The position numbers and the translations under genes were made by a program. From positions 5,779,258-5,843,257 of the forward strand of contig CM065694.1 in NCBI GenBank assembly GCA_017654935.2: a stretch of 64,000 nt of DNA, in the 5' to 3' direction. Source of the stretch: Phymorhynchus buccinoides (lineage: Eukaryota > Mollusca > Gastropoda > Neogastropoda > Raphitomidae). Under the pieces are notes generated by a model. That model had not been told where the DNA came from and did not search any database. It saw nothing but the letters and a program-made list of their open reading frames with translations. Below, in pieces: positions 61,655 through 64,000 of the stretch. Each line of letters opens with the position of its first letter. Position 1 is the first letter of the stretch.

Positions 61655-62509
61655 TTGGTCACTATGTTTTTTCTGAAAGCTTGGTCAATATGCTTTTCAA
61701 TTTTACTTGTTTGCCAAAAATAAAAATAGGGCTCCACTGTTACATGCGCATACATATAATTAAATTTTAAAGAAAGGGGTAGGGGTGCATAGAAATAATT
61801 TTAATTTACACAGTAAAATAAAAATTAATTCTGTTTTCAGATGCACAAGTGTCTACATAACAGTATTCTCTCTATACAGGCATGGGAATTGTCATGGGAA
61901 TTCCCATGCCTGCTATAGTAATAAAAATCAGACGTGAGCCTTGCAGGCTTTGCCTCTTGTTATTTCTACTTCTAGTTCTAGTGTCTTTGTGAGTCAGAGG
62001 CTGAGTGATGAGGCCAAACCAACTGAACTATTATTTGACCATGCCTGCTCCAGGGCTCCCCATTTAGTAGTAGTAGTACTCAGTAGTAGTAGTAGTAGTA
62101 GTAGGGTAGGGACTAAATAAGCTGTCAAGCTTTTTGGCAGTCCCATCGTTTCATCAAACTTGAATGTTTCTTTGATCAAGGTGTAATACGGTTGAATTTT
62201 CCTATCATGCAATTTTAATCAATGCTGCTAAATATATTTATAAAATTTGGATGATTATCCAGACGACTTTGGGGGTCTATGAAGCACTAAAATTCTAAAG
62301 GACCCTCTAAAAGAATGTGCAGAGGGTCCAAGGGATGCAAATTATTGTTAGCATTCGCAATCGCGGCAATGCCACTGGGACCCTCTATACTTGTTTTGCG
62401 GGACGATTGGGAGCCCTGCTGCTCTTCTTCTTCGGGTTCGATCGGGCTGAATACTATCAAGATAGATAGTCTAATCTTAGGGAGAGCTACTTACGCCAGA
62501 CAGCGACAT
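37336..62509 (-). CDS. Unidentified charged coiled-coil protein gene, about 15 exons
   Basis: Exons in transcript order: 62509-62495 (tentative start), 61318 to 61205 or 61234 (tentative), 58453-58097, 56907-56818, 56009-55851, 53011-52913, 52126-51997, 50649-50377 (frame damaged), 49666-49574, 47850-47785, 44412-44303, 42057-41997, 40759-40539, 39342-39231, 37401-37336. Apart from the first two and the 50649 exon, all phases agree. About 650 residues. Features: an acidic Glu-rich run then NIDLSRMKNLYQFRNRP (exon 58453), a Lys-rich stretch, a Gln-rich coiled coil (KVDQQRQQMRQQSRIKQEKM), TDFDLFWERIQQPDIFYMYF, a second helix (MKLKELEKNRKKYSYKLSKM) and a Ser/Pro-rich tail. No signal peptide, membrane segment or catalytic motif is visible. 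I do not recognise the family; no function is proposed. TGACGTCA at 59904 and the region above 62510 are possible promoter areas. Confidence 0.75.
37711..38079 (+). repeat. 34-bp minisatellite, 11 nearly identical units
   Basis: Unit 'tctgttgtttccgactatga' plus 14 bases, exact 34-bp phase. Lies in the last intron of the minus gene. The near identity suggests recent expansion. Confidence 0.95.
38624..39194 (+). mobile_element. Family C element, long variant
   Basis: 'taccgtcattttctgactat' and 'ccgaaaaacacggta' ends with about 540 bp of unrelated interior, versus 175 bp in the short copies. Its right end is 36 bp from the exon donor at 39230. Confidence 0.7.
39231..39342 (-). CDS. Minus gene exon, Ser/Pro-rich
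   Basis: Acceptor gttgaacag|T, donor ATCATG|gtaagg; 112 bp, phase 2 to 0. Encodes GKSRGSRKSPKSVEAAPASP and IPLSLTEVVDKSRIM. Confidence 0.83.
39412..39592 (+). mobile_element. Family M MITE
   Basis: 'cagtggaacctcccttataa' to 'ggaggttccacggta'. Ends ~70 bp upstream (minus sense) of the 39342 acceptor. Confidence 0.8.
40219..40300 (+). repeat. Poly-G tract, about 47 G plus further G runs
   Basis: A G run from 40219 to 40265 is followed by G8 and G10 blocks. A C-rich stretch follows near 40445. Confidence 0.95.
40539..40759 (-). CDS. Minus gene exon, low complexity then basic
   Basis: Acceptor ttctttcag|ATC, donor GCCAG|gtgcgt; 221 bp, phase 0 to 2. Encodes ISDQHFYSGLPTRESGREEG, a Pro/Gly/Ala-rich middle, then VLEQEEREMSAIQSRRSSRK. 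Confidence 0.84.
40770..40990 (+). mobile_element. Family E repeat and CR1/L2-like tail
   Basis: 'cgtccaccggtctgaaacat' to 'ccaggaaagtcccaca' matches 58685-59005. It is followed by 'tatagcgctttctatcgatc', resembling a CR1/L2 tail. Confidence 0.6.
41535..41855 (+). mobile_element. Family B SINE-like element, long copy
   Basis: (GTT)n, 'cataccctggcttaaaaact' and an extended end reaching 'tctgacacagccttaag', as in 12320-12620. Confidence 0.65.
41997..42057 (-). CDS. Minus gene exon
   Basis: Acceptor cgttttttcag|A, donor GACCTG|gtaacg; 61 bp, phase 2 to 0. Encodes ILELHDDMDFIINGSPLKDL. The frame stays open past this donor (VTYYARITKL), so a longer alternative is possible; this end is chosen for phase. 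Confidence 0.78.
42487..42670 (-). mobile_element. Family A1 fragment
   Basis: (TTC)n end and 'gccatatggccataatgggt', reverse strand, cut near 42690. Confidence 0.65.
42702..42757 (+). pseudogene. Reverse transcriptase fragment, about 55 bp
   Basis: Translates to SGVPQGTVLGPILFLCYI, the PQG box of non-LTR reverse transcriptases. It is squeezed between two oppositely oriented A1 pieces. Confidence 0.55.
42757..43048 (+). mobile_element. Family A1 SINE-like element
   Basis: 'ggggggtcttttgtaaaaat' to 'gcagaagaagaaa'. Confidence 0.7.
43543..44110 (+). mobile_element. Family N MITE between two copies of its flank
   Basis: TACAGACAAACCCCTATTTTA-type end and its complement at 44110. About 105 bp of sequence to the left (43436-43540, 'tttatttacaaagtaatcac') is repeated immediately to the right (44111-44222). 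Confidence 0.75.
44303..44412 (-). CDS. Minus gene exon, predicted helix
   Basis: Acceptor gaaatgtag|GTC, donor GCTAGCAG|gtgggt; 110 bp, phase 0 to 2. Encodes HDQMKLKELEKNRKKYSYKL and SKMHQLAMANAAAAS, strongly helical. Confidence 0.85.
44492..44552 (+). repeat. (AT)n microsatellite in two blocks
   Basis: AT runs separated by 'tttatatttgtgtt', directly before the Penelope-like fragment. Confidence 0.95.
44570..45190 (+). pseudogene. Penelope-like element, 3' part with GIY-YIG endonuclease domain
   Basis: One open frame to TGA at 45188. It has the linker cysteines (CRRCSKKCITC), then the GIY-YIG region VIYLLFCSQCPHSQYVGETK, NSLKVRLALHRSHI and RHFNQPGH, and ends ERLKTLTP-like KLKTLTPLGLNTLDG. 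This is the C-terminal third of a Penelope-type protein; the reverse transcriptase is missing and an AT microsatellite marks the 5' truncation. The frame is intact, so the insertion may be fairly young. Confidence 0.85.
46068..46235 (+). pseudogene. Non-LTR retrotransposon C-terminal fragment
   Basis: TLKVSLKNFNINVSSWETLA then QNRPAWRGVVT, a stop and GATNSEAQRIK match the usual C-terminal end of non-LTR reverse transcriptase proteins (xxWExLAxxRxxWR pattern). Confidence 0.65.
46795..47030 (+). repeat. Degenerate tandem repeat, about 60 bp, 3-4 units
   Basis: 'ctccagatgatgcgggt' recurs near 46809, 46875 and 46936, each followed by 'gaccca'-like sequence. A related 'gggtcttggacgacccatg' lies at 47197. 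Confidence 0.6.
47785..47850 (-). CDS. Minus gene exon
   Basis: Acceptor catctttcag|CTG, donor GAAGAG|gtattg; 22 codons, phase 0 to 0: LEMPKLHCFTMNLGPKAPDP plus EE. Confidence 0.82.
48288..48982 (-). mobile_element. Family N MITE
   Basis: TACAGTGGTACCCCTCTAAT to its complement at 48982. The interior shares sequence in reverse with 14933-15892. Confidence 0.8.
49474..49562 (+). repeat. Family I fragment touching an exon donor
   Basis: 'catggctggagtgatttgtg' onward. It begins ~12 bp after the donor of exon 49666-49574 (minus sense). Confidence 0.65.
49574..49666 (-). CDS. Minus gene exon
   Basis: Acceptor cctttcag|GAG, donor CCCAAG|gtgggc; 31 codons, phase 0 to 0. Encodes ERRRSSFTGLKVPQMQQKSS and YLQDLEKRFPK. 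Confidence 0.84.
49822..49975 (-). mobile_element. Family B SINE-like element
   Basis: Reverse copy: 'cctccgaagtcggagtgtgg' to 'tagccagggtacgac'. Confidence 0.68.
50010..50400 (-). repeat. Tandem array of an exon 3' end plus donor (156-168 bp units)
   Basis: 'ctatgctgcgcagggaac' occurs at about 50063, 50219 and 50387. On the minus strand each unit has the exon end (CAGCAGTTCCCTGCGCAGCA), the donor ccagg|gtgagag and GA-rich intron. The unit at 50377 belongs to the real exon; two more donors follow downstream. Confidence 0.82.
50377..50649 (-). CDS. Minus gene exon, Ser/Gly/Pro-rich, reading frame damaged
   Basis: Acceptor tctctctaag|AT and donor GCCAGG|gtgaga are both strong. The start fits the phase 1 end of exon 52126-51997 (DPIQRDDFNENASSRG), and the end fits the phase 0 start of exon 49666 in another frame (HHWAITQQFPAQHREAR). 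As written the 273-bp exon changes frame inside, near 50530, where it has 4 bp (ccgt-like) more than the copy at 51020. Either an assembly error or a real frameshift. Confidence 0.65.
50825..51020 (-). pseudogene. Second, degenerate copy of the preceding exon
   Basis: Has the same acceptor (tctctctaag|AT, 51020) and the same 80 bp of upstream intron. It lacks about 26 bp near its start and diverges before the donor. It keeps one frame (STLKGSVG to MGAEKEGG to SRIAES) across the point where the other copy is shifted. Confidence 0.7.
51506..51679 (+). mobile_element. Family M MITE, right end replaced by F
   Basis: 'tacagtagaatctcccttat' start; 'aagggaggttccgg' runs directly into family F sequence, so the last bases are lost or overlapped. 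Confidence 0.7.
51680..51900 (+). mobile_element. Family F SINE
   Basis: 'gagacgataaaccgaggtcc' to 'gactataaagtacctaatac' with a (TACCTAA)n tail. Confidence 0.7.
51997..52126 (-). CDS. Minus gene exon
   Basis: Acceptor acgtgacag|ATC, donor AGTGATG|gtgaga; 130 bp, phase 0 to 1. Encodes ITQLKDQLIKEGTLKSQ and TDFDLFWERIQQPDIFYMYF, the most distinctive aromatic-rich motif of the protein. Confidence 0.87.
52545..52805 (+). mobile_element. Family F SINE
   Basis: 'ggatgagacgataaagctc', an internal insertion, 'gctctccaggtgtgagc' and a 'tacctaatacctaatac' tail. Confidence 0.68.
52913..53011 (-). CDS. Minus gene exon
   Basis: Acceptor gatttgcag|AGG, donor TTCTAT|gtaagt; 33 codons, phase 0 to 0. Encodes RQESHRVKRRLQKHTFVSDD and SFLEDLPKSDLFY. 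Confidence 0.86.
53052..53243 (+). mobile_element. Family G inverted-repeat element
   Basis: 'taaggcctcatacacagttc' to 'tatgtgcacgtaccctaa'; similar to 10449-10643. Confidence 0.65.
53742..54092 (+). mobile_element. Family A1 SINE-like element
   Basis: 'ctccccgtggggatactgg' to 'gggaatgcagaagaa', with poly-A/T expansion inside near 53910-53940. Confidence 0.72.
54155..54545 (-). pseudogene. CR1/L2-like retrotransposon 3' end
   Basis: Minus frame with LQIPRYKLSSVGRRSFAVSG then SCNKLPLFPRQRP and FKANLKTHLF, the C-terminal end of such reverse transcriptases. The 3' tail resembles 'gcgctttgatttgattt' near 54205. Confidence 0.72.
54674..54855 (+). mobile_element. Family N-like MITE, short
   Basis: Starts 'tacaggggaaccctgcaaaa' and ends 'gcaaaactgaggttcgacag', imperfect inverted ends, with gacc/ggtc-type interior. 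Confidence 0.6.
54897..54947 (+). mobile_element. Family A 5' fragment
   Basis: 'tccctgtggggataccgggg' to 'agttcccccaccttc', then truncated. Confidence 0.6.
55232..55483 (+). mobile_element. Family F SINE
   Basis: 'gatgagacgataaaacgagg' to 'gactataaaataccaaatac'. Confidence 0.7.
55504..55838 (+). mobile_element. Family M MITE, expanded, 12 bp from an exon
   Basis: TACAGTGGAACCTCCCTTTA to 'ggaggttccagtgta', with three internal arm repeats. Its right end is 12 bp from the end of exon 56009-55851, so the intron after that donor is almost immediately transposon. Confidence 0.82.
55851..56009 (-). CDS. Minus gene exon, Gln-rich coiled coil
   Basis: Acceptor gaacttccag|AGG, donor ATTGCA|gtgagt; 53 codons, phase 0 to 0. 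Encodes RQLQVLEDMTKLRDYYYEEY and LLQSKVDQQRQQMRQQ. Heptad-like spacing supports a coiled coil. Confidence 0.88.
56123..56295 (+). mobile_element. Family C MITE, compact copy
   Basis: 'ttccgtattttacagactat' and 'gtctataaatacggta' ends. Confidence 0.75.
56818..56907 (-). CDS. Minus gene exon, Lys-rich (intact copy)
   Basis: Acceptor ttttactttcag|CAA, donor GAAGAG|gtcaga; 30 codons, phase 0 to 0. Encodes QSEKPKKKKKTRTFGDD and RDKEKEKQLEE. The Lys run could be a nuclear localisation signal, which is an inference. Confidence 0.85.
57279..57362 (-). pseudogene. Duplicate of the Lys-rich exon with a stop codon
   Basis: Same splice sites but 84 bp instead of 90, with an in-frame TAG after the TRT codons, where the intact copy has FGDD. 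Inclusion would truncate the protein. Confidence 0.8.
57824..58040 (+). mobile_element. hAT-like MITE
   Basis: Ends CAGGGCTCCCAA and TTGGGAGCCCTG (near: 'gattgggagccctg'). The CAGGG start is typical of hAT. Interior matches 62270-62418. Right end is 57 bp from the exon donor at 58096. Confidence 0.72.
58097..58453 (-). CDS. Minus gene exon, acidic then conserved segment
   Basis: Acceptor ctttcaaacag|GAA, donor TTGAAG|gttggt; 119 codons, phase 0 to 0. First ~75 residues are hydrophilic and Glu-rich (EAEEDEEEEEAEEDD). The end, VALNIDLSRMKNLYQFRNRP and LPYILTEYGMEDAGAPLLK, looks folded and is probably the conserved part. Confidence 0.88.
58685..59005 (+). repeat. Family E repeat, two tandem copies
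   Basis: 'cgtcctccggtctgaaacag' at about 58698 and 58864, each ~150 bp ending 'cgatacagatgtataat'. A third copy is at 40770. From 59006 to 59890 nothing further is recognised. Confidence 0.75.
59904..59980. promoter_or_regulatory. Candidate promoter-like patch with CRE motifs
   Basis: Perfect palindromic TGACGTCA at 59904-59911, a half site TGACGT at 59925, TGCGCAG at 59941 and, on the plus strand, the strong donor ACTTTG|gtaagt near 59972. CRE and donor motifs are facts of sequence; promoter activity is a guess. Confidence 0.3.
60500..60840. repeat. Tandem duplication, about 185-bp spacing
   Basis: 'ccttaacgttgtcattttct' to 'aaagcagtcagatacat' occurs at 60509-60616 and again at 60711-60820. 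A minus frame (HDLKAHVKIKYPANFNPL) is open in both, but no AG acceptor precedes it. Confidence 0.8.
61205..61318 (-). CDS. Minus gene exon 2, tentative
   Basis: Acceptor cccctgtacag|TCT is good and phase 0 fits the 62509 exon. Encodes SLLVVINRLGLTKDSYIEGS then EIDEPWIF. The 3' end is uncertain: gtaggc after 61205 keeps phase 0 into exon 58453; gtatat after 61234 (phase 1) would need another exon. Confidence 0.5.
61600..61653 (+). repeat. Poly-G tract, about 53 bp
   Basis: Uninterrupted G run after 'ggtgtccgtaggctggc'. Confidence 0.97.
62051..62418 (+). mobile_element. hAT-like MITE, longer relative
   Basis: CAGGGCTCCCCA to GATTGGGAGCCCTG, with CTGCTC on both sides. The right third matches 57824-58040; the left third has a (TAG)n tract. 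It ends 77 bp from the tentative first exon. Confidence 0.7.
62495..62509 (-). CDS. Minus gene first coding exon, tentative
   Basis: ATGTCGCTGTCTGGC followed by a perfect gtaagt donor, MSLSG, phase 0. Supported by the in-phase next exon; not by any homology. Confidence 0.45.
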
Positions 62510-62792
62510 GATGCCTGATGATGAACGATAATACTACATCATCACTGCTTCTGATTGTTAGCCATGACAGTTTTCCCCAGCTGTCGTCTGGGTTACCTTC
62601 AAACAGAGTTGAGCCCCTTGGCCATAATACGTCTTGAAGTAGCAACAATCCCAAACAACACCAACATTTCTTGTATTGAAGAAAAATGCAGTTTGCGTGC
62701 CACCCCCCTGCATTTCTCGGTTAATTCCATTTTTGCCTTTCTTACCAAACATAAAGATGTATTTTATTAACCTTTTCAGCTAATTATCTTTT

Positions 62793-62962
62793 TGGAATAA
62801 TAACCCCCCCCCTCCCCCCCCCCCCCCCCCCTATAAGACGGAAAAACGTAATGAACCACGACTGTGACAAATGCCGCGGTGTACTGCACTACATAAGGCA
62901 AGATCACTCCCACACACCATGAAATTACTCCCTTTAATTATTTCCGAATAATTCCTATTAGC
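62793..62962 (+). repeat. Poly-C tract and family H fragment
   Basis: C-rich run at 62803-62831, then the H end (aaggcaagatcactcccaca to ataattcctatta) at 62897-62962. No supported gene from 62963 to 63547. Confidence 0.7.
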
Positions 62963-63547
62963 CATGAGTTCCTTACACTGTCTTGAGTCTAAAATACCCA
63001 CCATTCTTCTCCTTCCAGTTCAGTTGTCAAAGTCATTTTTGACCATTATTGCGAGTGAAGAGGGTAAAGAGGTTTTTGACAGAATTCAAAACCACAAAAT
63101 GAATGCTGATGAACATGATTCTTCATCTGTTTGGGGATTGCTCCGTGTATTATTGACACAATCATTGGATGCCACTTCAGACAAATCATGCAATAGGTGT
63201 GTACAGTTGCGCATGTATATGTGTGTTTGCTTGTGTAATGAAGCATACATGTGTGTGTTTGTGTTTGTGCGCCTCTTTGTGTGTGAGGGTGTGCGCATGG
63301 GTGCAACTGGAGAAAATCCAAAAACAGGCAAGGCAGGGGTCCAGGGGCTGCCCAGGCCCCTGGCAGGGTATTGCGACTGAAACTTCCGGCTGCTATTTGC
63401 TTCTTTTCAACTGAAGAGCGATGTTGCTTGGAACGGAAATGAAATGAACTTTGAATCAATTTTTTTTTGGGGGGGGTCAAAATTTTGAAAAACAGGTGCC
63501 ACCTGGTTTTCAAATTTTGAAAAGCAGGCGCCACCTCGTATCCTTGG

Positions 63548-64000
63548 CAAGTTTGCATCCATGTGTGTGTGCACACATCTCTCCGAGTCTCTCTCTCTTT
63601 CTCTCTGTGCGTGTTTCCATCCATGTCTGTGTGTGCACACATCTCTCCGAGTCTCTCTCTCTTTCTCTCTGTGCGTGTTTCCATCCATGTGTGTGTGTGC
63701 ACACATCTCTCCGAGTCTCTCTCTCTTTCTCTCTGTGCGTGTTTCCATCCATGTCTGTGTGTGCACACATCTCTCCGAGTCTCTCTCTCTTTCTCTCTGT
63801 GCGTGTTTCCATCCATGTGTGTGTGTGCACACATCTCTCTGAGTCTCTCTCTCTGTCTCTCTGTGCGTGTTTCCATCCATGTGTGTGTGTGCACACATCT
63901 CTCTGAGTCTCTCTCTCTTTCTCTCTGTGCGTGTTTCCATCCATGTGTGTGTGTGCACACATCTCTCTGAGTCTCTCTCTCTTTCTCTCTGTGCGTGTTT
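63548..64000 (+). repeat. 64-bp minisatellite, 7+ units to the window edge
   Basis: Unit 'tttccatccatgtgtgtgtg' + 'tgcacacatctctccgagtc' + CT-rich spacer. Units start at 63614, 63678, 63742 and on. Open frames on both strands are artefacts. Confidence 0.93.

Noticed and set aside
62964..63380. 138-codon plus-strand frame
   Set aside because: Half is a GT-rich simple repeat and the start abuts a transposon fragment; no motif seen.

Overview
This is eukaryotic DNA, most likely from a mollusc (probably a gastropod). It has small exons with GT-AG boundaries in long introns, very dense microsatellites and minisatellites, many palindromic MITEs, SINE-like repeats, CR1/L2-like and Penelope-like retroelement debris, and no bacterial features. 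The mollusc assignment is an inference from gene family and repeat style; nothing in the window names a species.

Two protein-coding genes converge. The plus-strand gene (528-28293, 5' end outside the window) was rebuilt from 12 exons whose phases all agree and which leave an open frame of 656 codons. It has the second half of a Sec23/24-like zinc finger, a von Willebrand A domain with a MIDAS motif and a charged C-terminus, matching the 'circularly permutated Ras protein 1-like' family; the permuted Ras part would lie upstream of position 1. The minus-strand gene (stop at 37336, probable start at 62509) was rebuilt from about 15 exons. It encodes a charged, partly coiled-coil protein of roughly 650 residues that I do not recognise. 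The 9 kb between the two stop codons holds only repeats.

Repeat families, lettered for this report. A: SINE-like, with the motif 'ttcccccaccttctggaag', in two versions (A1, A2) with different second halves. B: SINE-like, 'ccctggctaaaagactccag'. C: palindromic MITE, 'taccgtattttacggact'. E: about 150 bp, 'cgtcctccggtctgaaac'. F: tRNA-related SINE, 'gagacgataaaccgaggtcc'. G: 190-215 bp inverted-repeat element. H: about 400 bp element ending 'caattcctatt'. I: about 200 bp, 'catggctggagtgatttgtg'. J: about 290 bp with inverted ends 'catggatgctcctg'. M: MITE with TA target sites and 'cagtggaacctcccttataa' ends. N: related MITEs of 0.2-1 kb. P: MITE flanked by TTAA with 'ccctttcaccgcca' ends.

The most unusual feature is that tandem arrays repeatedly grow across the functional edges of exons: the 3' splice sites at 528 and 10027, the 5' splice sites at 2575 and 50376, and the stop codon at 37336. 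Each copy carries the splice site or stop codon, so the genes sit next to series of decoy sites. No CRISPR array, tRNA or rRNA gene, or prokaryotic-type system was found. I see no evidence of a new multi-gene system; the arrays and several repeat families are the best leads.
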